Below, in pieces: positions 9,379-17,629 of a stretch of DNA of 64,000 bases; the stretch's first letter is position 1, and each line of letters begins with the position of its first letter. The stretch covers positions 1 to 64,000 of the forward strand of contig NZ_BOPG01000014.1 in NCBI RefSeq assembly GCF_016863635.1. The letters run 5' to 3'. The notes beneath the pieces were generated by a model. It ran no database searches and was not told the origin of the DNA. It was given only the letters and a program-made list of their open reading frames with translations. Position numbers and translations under genes: made by a program. This stretch comes from Virgisporangium aurantiacum (GTDB taxonomy: Bacteria; Actinomycetota; Actinomycetes; Mycobacteriales; Micromonosporaceae).

Positions 9379-11187
9379 GTGCTGCGCCCCGGAGAACTCC
9401 TCAGCGACCGCTACCGTCTCGACGCGTTCCTCGCCAGCGGGGGCATGGGCGAGGTGTGGCGCGCCACCGACGTGGTGCTCGGCCGCACCGTCGCCGTCAA
9501 GGTGCTGCTGCCCGCGCTGCTCACCGACGCGGCGTTCCTGGCCCGGTTCAAGGCCGAGGCGCGCATCCTGGCCGCGTTCCGGCACCCGAACGTCGTCGAC
9601 GTCTACGACTTCGGCGAGAGCGACCTCGACGGCCGCTCGGCCGCCTACCTGGTGATGGCGTACGTCGACGGCGAACCGCTGTCGCACCGCATCGCCACCG
9701 ACGGCCGGCTGCCGGTCGTCGAGACGCTGTCGGTGGTGGCGCAGGCCGCCGACGCGCTCGCGGCCGCACACGGCGGCGGCGTCGTCCACCGCGACGTCAA
9801 GCCCGGCAACCTGCTGGTCCAGGCCGACGGGACGGTCGTCCTGGTCGACTTCGGGGTGGCCCGGTCGGCCGACATCACCGCGATCACCGCGGCGAACGCC
9901 GTTCCCGGCACGGTGCTGTACATGGCGCCGGAGCAGGTGTCCGGCAAGCCGGTCGCGCCGACCACCGACATCTACGCGCTGGGCGCCGTGGCGTACCAGT
10001 GCATGTCCGGCGTCCCGCCCTTCAACGGCGAGGCGCCGATGGAGATCGCGCTGCGCCACCTCAACGACGAGGTCCCGCCGCTGCCCGGCGACACGCCGGA
10101 GCCCGTCCGTCACCTGGTGATGCGCTCGCTGGAGAAGAACCCGGCCGACCGCTACCAGACCGCGGCGGAGTTCGCGGCCGCGGCCCGCGCGGCGGCCGTC
10201 GCCATCGGCGGCGAGGTGCGCGGCGCCGCCGGCACGACGGCGGTCGCGGCGGTCGCACCGGTCGGGGGCATGGCCCGCACGGCCATCGACCTGCCGCCGG
10301 TGCCGCCGGGTGGCGGCTTCGCTCCGGGACGCGCACCAGCCGGCCCACCGTCCGACGGCCCTCCCTTCGACGGCGGATCCGGCCGACGCGGCGGCACCAC
10401 CGTGATGGGTGACCCGATCTCGAACGGATCGAACGGCTTCGCCGGGGCGGTCGGCGCCGGTGCTGCCGGCGGCGCGGCCGGCTTGGCAGCGGGCGCCGCG
10501 GCTGGCGGCGCGGCTGGCGGCGCGGCCGGCGGCATGGGCGGCGGCGCGGCTGGCGGCGGCGCGGGCGGCGCGACGGGCTTGGCCGGCGGCTTGGCCGGCG
10601 GCGGGGCCGGCGGCGGGGCCGGCGGCGGGGCCGGCTCCGGCCGTCCGGGTGGCCCGGGCGGCGGTGCAGGCCGTGCTGGCGTTGCCGGCGGCGCGGGCGG
10701 CATGGGCGGTGGCGCGGGCGGCGGCATGGGCGGCGCGGGCGGGTCCGGGCGCGCGGGCGGTGCCGGTGTGGCCGGGTCGGGATCCCGCAAGCGGATGGCC
10801 GCCCTGGCCGGCGCCGCCGCGGTGGTGCTCGCCGGCGCGACGCTGGCCGCCGTCGTCGCGTTCACGGGTGACAACGACGGCGCCGACCCGTCCGGCCCGG
10901 GCAACCCGACGACCACCACCGTGCCGACCACCGCCGGCACCCAGACGACCAACGGCCGCCCCACCTCCACCGGCACCCGTGGCGGCACGACGCCCGGCCG
11001 CGCCTCCACCCCGGCCGGGAACCCGGGCACCACGCCCACCCAGACCAACGAGCCCCCGGCCAGCAACCCGGCCACGACCGACCCCGAACCCCCGCCCGCC
11101 GGCGGCACCGGCTCGGCCGGAACCGGAGCGGACACCGACGCCGGCGGCACCGGTGCCGGCACCGGAGGCGGCGACGAGGACGGCTGA
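9379..11187 (+). CDS. membrane-anchored serine/threonine protein kinase (PknB-like)
   Basis: 602 residues. The kinase domain (1 to about 275) has the glycine loop ASGGMGEVW, VAVKVLLP, HRDVKPGNLL near 137, DFGVARS near 156 and GTVLYMAPEQ. A Gly/Ala-rich juxtamembrane linker of about 170 residues follows. One membrane helix lies near 474-495 (LAGAAAVVLAGATLAAVVAF), and the external tail is Thr/Pro/Gly-rich, with no PASTA repeats. GTG start at 9379 with AAGGA 7 bp before it. The external part has no recognisable sensor fold and may contact the cell wall. Orphan gene; no phosphatase or FHA gene is adjacent. Confidence 0.93.
   Translation: MLRPGELLSDRYRLDAFLASGGMGEVWRATDVVLGRTVAVKVLLPALLTDAAFLARFKAEARILAAFRHPNVVDVYDFGESDLDGRSAAYLVMAYVDGEPLSHRIATDGRLPVVETLSVVAQAADALAAAHGGGVVHRDVKPGNLLVQADGTVVLVDFGVARSADITAITAANAVPGTVLYMAPEQVSGKPVAPTTDIYALGAVAYQCMSGVPPFNGEAPMEIALRHLNDEVPPLPGDTPEPVRHLVMRSLEKNPADRYQTAAEFAAAARAAAVAIGGEVRGAAGTTAVAAVAPVGGMARTAIDLPPVPPGGGFAPGRAPAGPPSDGPPFDGGSGRRGGTTVMGDPISNGSNGFAGAVGAGAAGGAAGLAAGAAAGGAAGGAAGGMGGGAAGGGAGGATGLAGGLAGGGAGGGAGGGAGSGRPGGPGGGAGRAGVAGGAGGMGGGAGGGMGGAGGSGRAGGAGVAGSGSRKRMAALAGAAAVVLAGATLAAVVAFTGDNDGADPSGPGNPTTTTVPTTAGTQTTNGRPTSTGTRGGTTPGRASTPAGNPGTTPTQTNEPPASNPATTDPEPPPAGGTGSAGTGADTDAGGTGAGTGGGDEDG
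10579..10635 (+). repeat. 12-bp tandem repeat in the kinase linker
   Basis: Two copies of TTGGCCGGCGGC followed by nearly three of GGGGCCGGCGGC, in frame, coding Gly-Leu/Gly-Ala-Gly-Gly units. The flanking 10440-10780 is a looser continuation of the same Gly-Gly-Ala coding. Replication slippage could change the linker length without a frameshift. Confidence 0.85.
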
Positions 11188-11200
11188 CCGCCACGATTTG

Positions 11201-11252
11201 CGGATCTTGGACTGCCCGAGGTGCCATAACCCCTCGGGGAGTCCAAGATCCG
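11201..11252. terminator. long hairpin after the kinase gene
   Basis: Arms CGGATCTTGGACT and AGTCCAAGATCCG pair perfectly, and an inner CCCGAGG/CCTCGGG extends the stem to about 20 bp. It starts 14 bp past the kinase stop and faces the convergent SnoaL-like gene. It shares the outer GATCTTG with the hairpin at 22878, so the two may belong to one dispersed family. Confidence 0.75.
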
Positions 11253-11276
11253 GAAGATCGGGCCGGCGCCGGAGGA

Positions 11277-11627
11277 TCAGGCCTGGCGGGCCAGGTGGAA
11301 CGGGAGACGGTCGAAGATGAAGCGGCTGTACGTGATTTTGCCGTCCCGCACCGTCACGTACTCCGCGGCCGGGGCGCTGGCCACCGGCTTCGTCGCCGAG
11401 TCGTACACGACCACGGCCCGGTCGGCGTCCCCGTAGGCCGCCAGCACTTCGGCGCCGACCAGCATGTCGAGGTACGGCGTGAGGAACGCCCGGTATCCGG
11501 CGGCGCCCTCGACGCGTCCGGCCGGTGCGTCGAGCACCACGTCGTCGGCGATGAAGGCCATCGCCGCGTCCAGGTCCCGGGCCGCCCAGGCCCGGTGGTA
11601 GGCCAGGGCCACCTGCAATGCGTCCAT
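11277..11627 (-). CDS. SnoaL-like (NTF2 fold) protein
   Basis: 116 residues of the SnoaL/NTF2 superfamily: an N-terminal helix MDALQVALAYHRAWAARDLD, then AFIADDVVLDAPAGRVEG and a beta sheet ending in KITYSRFIFDRLPF. ATG at 11627 with GGAG five bases before it. It is divergent from the ECF sigma factor at 11702, whose C-terminal half also has this fold, so it may modulate or co-evolve with that sigma factor. Specific ligand unknown. Confidence 0.8.
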   Translation of the reverse strand: MDALQVALAYHRAWAARDLDAAMAFIADDVVLDAPAGRVEGAAGYRAFLTPYLDMLVGAEVLAAYGDADRAVVVYDSATKPVASAPAAEYVTVRDGKITYSRFIFDRLPFHLARQA

Positions 11628-11701
11628 GTCTGCTCCGATCTTCGTGTGAAAGCCTGCACCACGTACCGACACCGGGCGACGCGGAAAGGGAACGGTCCGA
11701 C

Positions 11702-12580
11702 GTGACGGGATCTGACGCGTTCGGCGACCTGGTCGAGCCGTACCGCCGCGAGCTGCACCTGCACTGTTACCGCCTGCTCGGGTCGCTCACCGACGCCGAC
11801 GACGTGCTGCAGGAGGTGCTGCTGGCGGCCTGGCGTGGCCTGCCCGCGTTCAACCACCGAGCGAGCCTGCGCACCTGGCTGTACCGGATCGCCACCAACC
11901 GCTGCCTCAACGCCATCCGCGACGGCCGGCGCCGGATCCCCGTCGAGCCGGTGCCGCCGTTCGAGCCGCCGGAACCCACGCGCCGCGGAGACGTCCCCTG
12001 GTTGCAGCCGTATCCGGAGACGCCCGAAACGCGAACCGCGCGCCGCGAAACGGTGGAGTTGGCGTTCATCGCCGCCCTGCAGCGCCTGCCACCGCGGCAG
12101 GCGGCCACGCTGGTGCTGCGCGACGTGCTCGGCTACAGCGCGGCGGAGGTCGCCGGGATGCTCGGCACCACCGAGGTCGCCGTCAAGGGGACGCTGCAGC
12201 GCGCCCGCGCCACGCTCGCGCGTCCGATGGAAGAACCCATCAAAAGGGACGAGCAGAAACTCTCCCGCCGTTTCGCGGAAGCTTTCGTGGACCGTGACCT
12301 CGATCGCCTGCTCGCCCTGCTCACCGACGACGCGTGGCTGGCCATGCCGCCCGCCCCGCACGAGTACCACGGCCGCGAGGCGGTAAGGGCATTCCTCCGG
12401 GCGAGCTGGGCCGCGACCACCAGCCCGGAGTCCCTCCGACCGACCCGCGCCAACGGCCAGCCCGCGTTCGTCTGCCACCTCGCGGAACGGCGGGCCGGCG
12501 TCCTCGTCCTCACCTGCGCCGGCGACCGCATCAGCGGCATCACCCGGTTCCTCGACGACGCCGTGTCGGCCCGGTTCTAG
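11702..12580 (+). CDS. ECF sigma-70 factor with C-terminal SnoaL-like domain
   Basis: About 292 residues. Sigma region 2 spans roughly residues 5-75 (YRRELHLHCYRLLGSLTDAD, VLQEVLLAAWRGL, LRTWLYRIATNRCLN). Region 4 includes LQRLPPRQAATLVLRDVLGY, SAAEVAGMLGTTEVAVKGTL and QRARATL. A C-terminal extension with a SnoaL-like fold (about 200-292) replaces a separate anti-sigma factor in this type of ECF. GTG at 11702 is chosen for the family start; the nearest purine-rich site, GGAAAGGG, is 12 bp away. It is divergent from the SnoaL-like gene with a 74-bp promoter region and overlaps the convergent permease gene by 4 bp. Confidence 0.9.
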   Translation: MTGSDAFGDLVEPYRRELHLHCYRLLGSLTDADDVLQEVLLAAWRGLPAFNHRASLRTWLYRIATNRCLNAIRDGRRRIPVEPVPPFEPPEPTRRGDVPWLQPYPETPETRTARRETVELAFIAALQRLPPRQAATLVLRDVLGYSAAEVAGMLGTTEVAVKGTLQRARATLARPMEEPIKRDEQKLSRRFAEAFVDRDLDRLLALLTDDAWLAMPPAPHEYHGREAVRAFLRASWAATTSPESLRPTRANGQPAFVCHLAERRAGVLVLTCAGDRISGITRFLDDAVSARF

Positions 12581-13902
12581 GCCCGCATCACCGTCGCGAT
12601 CGGGATGCGGGCGGCCCGGATGGCCGGGATCAGCCCGCCGAGGATGCCGGCGATCAGGCCCGCGATCACGCCCGCCACCCCGGCCTCCCAGGGGAACGTG
12701 AGGTTGCGCAGCGTCGGGTCGCGGTCGCCGATCAGGTCTGCGATCACGGGGATCGCCGCGGCGGACAGCCCGATCGCGGCCGCCGCGGTGAGTAAGCCGG
12801 TGAGCAGGGTCTCGGCCAGCACGATGCCGGCCAGCAGTATTCGGGACATGCCCACGGCCCGCCGCAGGGCGAACTCCTCGACCCGCTCCCCCACCGTCGC
12901 GAGGCCCACGTTGAGGATCCCGGCGACGCCGATCAGCAGCACCAGCGACGCCAGCCCGAGGAACACGTACCGGACGACCTGGATCTGCTTGCCCAGCCGC
13001 TTCTCGATGTCGACGGTCCGCACCGAGATGGCGTCGGGCGGCAGGCCGAGGCCGGAGAGCTTCGACCGCAGGGCCGTCATCTCGCCGGCCGCCGCCGGCG
13101 TGAACATCACCTGGATGTCGTAGAACGAGCCCCGGCCGCTGTTGGACTTCAGCGCGCTCTCGGGCAGCCAGTTCACGAGCTCGTCGGCCCGCATGTACGC
13201 GCGGGGCTGGAACCCGGAGTCGTCCACCACGCCGACCACCCGGGGCGTGGTGTTGGCGATCGCACCGTCGACGCGCATCTCGGCCGGCACCCGGTGCATC
13301 GCGAAGCCCTCGGCCGCCTCGCGGTTGAGCACGAGACGCGGCGCCAGCGACGGCGGCGACGCGAAGTCGAGCCAGGCACCGGTCTCGGGCCGGTACGGGC
13401 GGAACTGGCGCACGTCGCCGGTGACCGCGATCAGCTCGACCGCTATCGCCGCGCCCTTCGTCGGCCGGGGCGCGTTCTCGTCGACGGTGCAGAACCCGTT
13501 GGCGTCGCAGGTCAACGGCGGCCCGCCGAAGTCGAGCGCCCGGCCGTCCTCGAACGGGCCGGCGCCCGGGTTCACCGGCTCGACGTTCGGCTCGCCGATG
13601 ATCGCCTGGCCGGTGATCTGGGCGACCACGCCGGTCTTGCCGCGCACCTGGTCGAGGACGATCGGCACCGCGCCGTTCATGTTCGGCAGCTGCATCACGA
13701 TCGTGCCGTCGGGTCCCTCGTTCAGTTCGAGATCGGACCGCACCGCCCGCTCGGCCGTCTCGGCGGCGGCCTGCACGACGACCACCGCCAGCACGCCCAT
13801 GAACAGGCTGATCATCGACAGGAACGTGCGCAGTTTGCGGGCCCGGATGCCCTGCCCGCCGATGATCAGCGCGGACCGGAACCGTCCCCTGAGCCGGATC
13901 AT
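12577..13902 (-). CDS. MacB/FtsX-type ABC transporter permease
   Basis: 441 residues: an N-terminal helix KLRTFLSMISLFMGVLAVVVV, a large external domain, then three C-terminal helices (VFLGLASLVLLIGVAGILNV, RILLAGIVLAETLLTGLLTA, AGVAGVIAGLIAGILGGLIP). This is the MacB layout, where the permease pairs with a cytosolic ATPase and an adaptor. Third gene of a tight adaptor-ATPase-permease operon, with an ATGA overlap to the ATPase. Function is likely export of a peptide, lipid or antibiotic across the membrane; substrate unknown. Confidence 0.9.
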   Translation of the reverse strand: MIRLRGRFRSALIIGGQGIRARKLRTFLSMISLFMGVLAVVVVQAAAETAERAVRSDLELNEGPDGTIVMQLPNMNGAVPIVLDQVRGKTGVVAQITGQAIIGEPNVEPVNPGAGPFEDGRALDFGGPPLTCDANGFCTVDENAPRPTKGAAIAVELIAVTGDVRQFRPYRPETGAWLDFASPPSLAPRLVLNREAAEGFAMHRVPAEMRVDGAIANTTPRVVGVVDDSGFQPRAYMRADELVNWLPESALKSNSGRGSFYDIQVMFTPAAAGEMTALRSKLSGLGLPPDAISVRTVDIEKRLGKQIQVVRYVFLGLASLVLLIGVAGILNVGLATVGERVEEFALRRAVGMSRILLAGIVLAETLLTGLLTAAAAIGLSAAAIPVIADLIGDRDPTLRNLTFPWEAGVAGVIAGLIAGILGGLIPAIRAARIPIATVMRA

Positions 13903-14645
13903 GAGCCGACCCCGGCCGGAAACTCCTGCGTCCGCTCGGATTCGGCCCCGTCGACTTCGGCCAGGCGACCGTTCGTGAGACGCAGCACCCGGTCCATCCT
14001 TCGCGCGTGGTCCCAGTCGTGGGTCACCAGGATCAGGCCGCAGCCCTGCGCCGTGGCTTCGTACAGCGTCGAGACCACGAGGTTGCCCGTCTCGGTGTCG
14101 AGGGCACCGGTGGGCTCGTCGGCCAGCAGCACCCGCGGCTCGCGCACCAGCGCCCGCGCGATCGCGACCCGCTGCTGCTCGCCACCGGACAGCCGGGGCG
14201 GCCGATGCTTGGCCAGGTTGGCGATGCCCACCTTCTCCAGCGCCGCCATCACCTTCGCCTTCCGCCGCCGGCGCGGCAGCCAGCCCTGCCCGTTGACCAG
14301 CGCCATGGCCACGTTCTGCGCCGCGGTGAGGTGCTTGAGCAGGAAGAACCGCTGGAACACGAACCCGAACTCGGCGCTGCGCAGCGCGGCCGCCTTCCGC
14401 TCGGGCAACCGCGTGATGTCGCGGCCGTGCAGCAGATACCGGCCGCCGTCGGGCCGGTCGAACAGGCCCATGAGGCTCAGCAGGGTGCTCTTGCCCGAAC
14501 CGGACCGGCCGAGGATCGCCACGCTGTCGCCCGCGTGGACGGTGAGGTCGACCCCGGTGAGGATCGGCCGGGGCTCCTTCTGCCCGCGCAGCGTCTTGGT
14601 GAGGCCGGTCAGTTCAATGAGCGGCTCATTGAGCGGCCCGGTCAT
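13899..14645 (-). CDS. ABC transporter ATPase (MacB/LolD type)
   Basis: 248 residues. Walker A is ILGRSGSGKSTLL, the signature RLSGGEQQRVAIARALVREP and Walker B VLLADEPTGALD, followed by the switch His in LVTHDWDHA. The ATG at 14645 overlaps the adaptor stop by ATGA, which fixes the start; any longer upstream frame is antisense noise over the adaptor gene. It powers the downstream permease. Confidence 0.93.
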   Translation of the reverse strand: MTGPLNEPLIELTGLTKTLRGQKEPRPILTGVDLTVHAGDSVAILGRSGSGKSTLLSLMGLFDRPDGGRYLLHGRDITRLPERKAAALRSAEFGFVFQRFFLLKHLTAAQNVAMALVNGQGWLPRRRRKAKVMAALEKVGIANLAKHRPPRLSGGEQQRVAIARALVREPRVLLADEPTGALDTETGNLVVSTLYEATAQGCGLILVTHDWDHARRMDRVLRLTNGRLAEVDGAESERTQEFPAGVGS

Positions 14646-15625
14646 TTGGTCCCCGGCCCGAGCGGGCCGTTCTCGCCCGGAGCCGGCTGCGGCAGGTTCG
14701 GACCGGGCACCGCGACCATCTCGTCGCCGGTGAGCCCGGACTTGATCTCGATGACCTTGCCGTCGGTGAGGCCGAGCACCACCTCGCGCGTCTGCCGCAT
14801 GCCGTCGGGCCCCACGACGTCGACCTGGCCCTTGCCCTGCTTGCCGGCGACCGCCTCGACCGGCAGCGTCAGAACGTTGCTGGCCGACTGGGTGACCACC
14901 TCCAGCGTGGCCGCCGCCCCGTTGATCATCTTGATGTCGGCCGCGCCGGTGCACGTGAGCCGCAGCCCGGTGGGTTCGGAGTTCTGCGTGTTGCCGGGCT
15001 CCCGCACCACCGGCGGCGCGCTCGCCGACGTCGACGGCGCCGGCTCCTCCGGCACGTTGCCGGCCGGCAGCGCCGCGATCGTGCCGAGCATCGTGCACGG
15101 GAACGGTCCCGGACCGTTCTTGATCTGCGCGATCACCGTGCCGGCCGCACCGGAGATCTGGTACGCCTGCCCGCCGTCGAGCTCGGCCACCAGCGCGTAC
15201 CCGGCGTACTTCGCCGACACGACCGGCATGCCGGCGGTCACCGTGGCCCGGTCGTCGACGAGCCGCCCGGCGAAGCCCGACCCGGCCGGCACCTCGATGT
15301 GGTGGGCCTTGTCGTCGTCGTCATAGACGGTCGCCACCCGGGTGGCCTTCGTCGGCGTGCGGGTCGGCGGGCGGACGTTGAGGAAGCGCACCTCGCCGTC
15401 GACCGGCGCCACCAGCCCGTAGGTCGGGTTGAGCACGACCTTGCCGGTGAGGCTGACCTTGTTGGCCAGGTCGCGGCGCTCCGGCTTGACCGTGGTCATC
15501 GCCGTGCCGCGGGCCGCCAGGTCGGGCGTCGTGGGTTTGTCGTCGGAACCGCACGCCACCAGCGCGGTGCCGGCGAGCAGGACGGCGGACACGCCGAGCA
15601 TCCGCACGCGTCTCGTGAAAGGCAC
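14642..15625 (-). CDS. HlyD/MacA-like adaptor lipoprotein
   Basis: About 327 residues. A signal peptide ending in the lipobox LVAC (RMLGVSAVLLAGTALVACGSDD) predicts lipid anchoring on the outer face of the membrane. Short beta-rich and barrel-sandwich segments follow, as in periplasmic adaptors (KVSLTGKVVLNPTYGLVAPV, then VLTLPVEAVAGKQGKGQVDV near the C-terminus). GTG at 15625 is chosen over the more distal ATG because it directly precedes the positively charged signal start. First gene of the export operon. Confidence 0.85.
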   Translation of the reverse strand: MPFTRRVRMLGVSAVLLAGTALVACGSDDKPTTPDLAARGTAMTTVKPERRDLANKVSLTGKVVLNPTYGLVAPVDGEVRFLNVRPPTRTPTKATRVATVYDDDDKAHHIEVPAGSGFAGRLVDDRATVTAGMPVVSAKYAGYALVAELDGGQAYQISGAAGTVIAQIKNGPGPFPCTMLGTIAALPAGNVPEEPAPSTSASAPPVVREPGNTQNSEPTGLRLTCTGAADIKMINGAAATLEVVTQSASNVLTLPVEAVAGKQGKGQVDVVGPDGMRQTREVVLGLTDGKVIEIKSGLTGDEMVAVPGPNLPQPAPGENGPLGPGTK

Positions 15626-15707
15626 CGGGCCACCCCCAGATCGCGGCCCCTCGTCGAGGAGCACAACCGGATAGACGCCCGGACTGTAGCCGATGGTTGT
15701 CTATGGA

Positions 15708-15740
15708 AATGTGAAGGCCGGCGGGCCCGGCCTTCACATT
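15708..15740. terminator. hairpin terminator downstream of the SGNH lipase
   Basis: A perfect 14-bp stem, AATGTGAAGGCCGG with CCGGCCTTCACATT, and a 5-nt loop. It lies 18 bp beyond the lipase stop (minus strand) and upstream of the adaptor gene, separating the two transcription units. Confidence 0.8.
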
Positions 15741-15757
15741 CGGCACTACCGGCCGCT

Positions 15758-16573
15758 TTACCGGCGACGCGCGAGAGCGCCCACCGAGTTCAGCATCGCC
15801 AGGTAGCCCTGGGTGTAGCCGGCGGTGTTCGGGTGGTAGGAATCGCCGATCGCGAACAGGTTGAACCGGTTGATCCACGGCGACGAACCGCACGCCCCGT
15901 GGGTGGCGAACGGGCCGCGCGCGTCCAGGTACGTGAAGCCGGCCGCGGCGGCCCGCCCCGCGATCACGCCGCTGAGGATGTCGGCGCCGTTGTTGAGCGC
16001 GGTGCGCTTGGCGGCGCTGAGGTTGAACAGCCCGCACGATCCGGTCGGCGAGATCAGCCGCGGGTAGCCGAGCACGACGACGCGCGCCGACGGCGCCCGC
16101 GAACGGATCGCCGCGTACGTGGCGTCGAGCTTGGCCGGCAGCGTCGTGTTCGTGGCCGTGATCCCCGCGTTGACCGAATTGATGCAGGCGCTGTCGCTAC
16201 CGATCGTGCAGTTGACCATCGTGTCGCCGAACCCGACGTCGTTGCCGCCGATCGTGATCGTCACGAGGTCGGTGTTCGCGGTGACGGACGCGACCTGGGT
16301 CGTCAGGACGTCGTTGGTGGTGGCACCGCCGCAGGCGGGGAACGCGAACGTCGCCGCGGCGTGGGTGGTCGCCCACTGCGCGGCGTAGCTGTTGTTGCTG
16401 CGGGAGCAGCCGCCGGACAGGTACGGCGGCGCGCCGACCCCGGACGAGTACGAGTCACCGAGGGCGACGTAGTCGACGGGCGCGGCGGCGTGGGCGGGTG
16501 CGGCGATCGCGGTGATCGGAACGGCCGCGGCGGCGGCGACCGCGGCCAGTCCCAGGAGACGTCTGATTGTCAT
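15758..16573 (-). CDS. secreted SGNH/GDSL lipase or esterase
   Basis: 271 residues with a Sec signal peptide (RRLLGLAAVAAAAAVPITAI, cleavage after AHA). SGNH blocks: nucleophile GDSYSSGVGAPP near residue 40, then TITIGGNDVGF with the oxyanion Gly/Asn, and C-terminal GDSYHPN carrying the catalytic Asp/His. Paired cysteines suggest disulfides. It resembles Streptomyces extracellular GDSL lipases that hydrolyse acyl esters. ATG at 16573 with GGAG eight bases upstream. Divergent from the YihY-type membrane gene. Confidence 0.93.
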   Translation of the reverse strand: MTIRRLLGLAAVAAAAAVPITAIAAPAHAAAPVDYVALGDSYSSGVGAPPYLSGGCSRSNNSYAAQWATTHAAATFAFPACGGATTNDVLTTQVASVTANTDLVTITIGGNDVGFGDTMVNCTIGSDSACINSVNAGITATNTTLPAKLDATYAAIRSRAPSARVVVLGYPRLISPTGSCGLFNLSAAKRTALNNGADILSGVIAGRAAAAGFTYLDARGPFATHGACGSSPWINRFNLFAIGDSYHPNTAGYTQGYLAMLNSVGALARRR

Positions 16574-16662
16574 CGATCAGCTCCGATCGGTGGTGATGGG
16601 AGGACATTGTCAACCATCGATGGCCGTTCACGGAAGATCCCTGTTGGGTACCGTCTCTCCTC

Positions 16663-17619
16663 GTGAGCAGCACGCGCCGGGTCCCCGAGACCAAACTGAT
16701 GGGTGACGAGGACCTGTCGGCCGACGACGCCTGGCACGCCCTGCGCCACTACGGCGGCTGGCGGTTGGTGCGCGACGCGTTCCTCCGCTTCCGCTACGGC
16801 GACGGGTTCAGCCACTCCCGCGCGCTCGGCCTGCAATTGTGTCTCGCGACGGTGCCGTTCCTCATCGCGCTCACCGGCCTGTCGAGCGACCTCGGCGTCG
16901 AGGAGGGCGGCCGGGTCGTCGCCGACGTCGTGCTCGCCCTCACGCCCGGCGCGAGCGACAGCCTCGTGACCGACCTGCTCGGCGGCGACGAGGGCACGGA
17001 GGACGCGGGTGAGGTCGCCCTCGCGCTCGGCCTGATCACCGGCATGGTGGCCCTCAGCACCGCGATGGCGCAGATCGAGCGCGGCGCCAACCGCATCTAC
17101 GGCGTCGAGCGCGACCGGCCCGCGCTGGCCAAGTACACCCGCGCGGTGATCCTCGGCGTCACCGCCGGCCTGCCGGCGCTGATCGGCTTCCTGTTCCTGG
17201 TCGCCGGTGGAGCCGTGGGCGACTCCATCGAGCGGCACTACCACTGGGGCGACGTCGCGCACGCCGTCTGGAGCTGGGCGCGGTGGCCGCTGAGCCTGGC
17301 CCTGACCGTGGTGAGCATCGGCCTGCTGTTCCGGCACGCGCCCCGGCGCCGGCAACCCGGGCTGTCGTGGCTGCTGCTCGGCGCCGGCCTGGCCACCGCG
17401 ATCTGGTGGCTGATCAGCGGCCTGCTCGCGTTGTACGTGCGCAGCAGCGACGCGTTCGGCGCCACCTACGGCGCGCTCACCGGCATCATGGCGTTGCTGT
17501 TGTGGGCCAACCTCACCGGGATCGCGCTGTTCCTCGGCCTGGCGTTCTCGGCGCAGTTGGAGGGTGCCCGCGTCGGCGCGCCGGACCCGGTCGAGGACGA
17601 CGTGTGGGAACCGACCTGA
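16663..17619 (+). CDS. YihY/BrkB family membrane protein
   Basis: 318 residues with about six membrane helices, including LQLCLATVPFLIALTGL, EVALALGLITGMVALSTAMA, VILGVTAGLPALIGFLFLVA and GALTGIMALLLWANLTGIAL. The DAFLRFRYGDGFSHSRAL start and NRIYGVE motif are typical of the YihY family. This family was once called ribonuclease BN; its role is unsettled, and a transport or envelope function is assumed. The GTG at 16663 is used; ATG at 16699 is an alternative. Confidence 0.88.
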   Translation: MSSTRRVPETKLMGDEDLSADDAWHALRHYGGWRLVRDAFLRFRYGDGFSHSRALGLQLCLATVPFLIALTGLSSDLGVEEGGRVVADVVLALTPGASDSLVTDLLGGDEGTEDAGEVALALGLITGMVALSTAMAQIERGANRIYGVERDRPALAKYTRAVILGVTAGLPALIGFLFLVAGGAVGDSIERHYHWGDVAHAVWSWARWPLSLALTVVSIGLLFRHAPRRRQPGLSWLLLGAGLATAIWWLISGLLALYVRSSDAFGATYGALTGIMALLLWANLTGIALFLGLAFSAQLEGARVGAPDPVEDDVWEPT

Positions 17620-17629
17620 CCCGCGGGAC

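Noticed and set aside
10440..10790. Possible CRISPR-like or other repeat array
   Set aside because: Units are 12 bp or less with no spacers and stay in the kinase reading frame.
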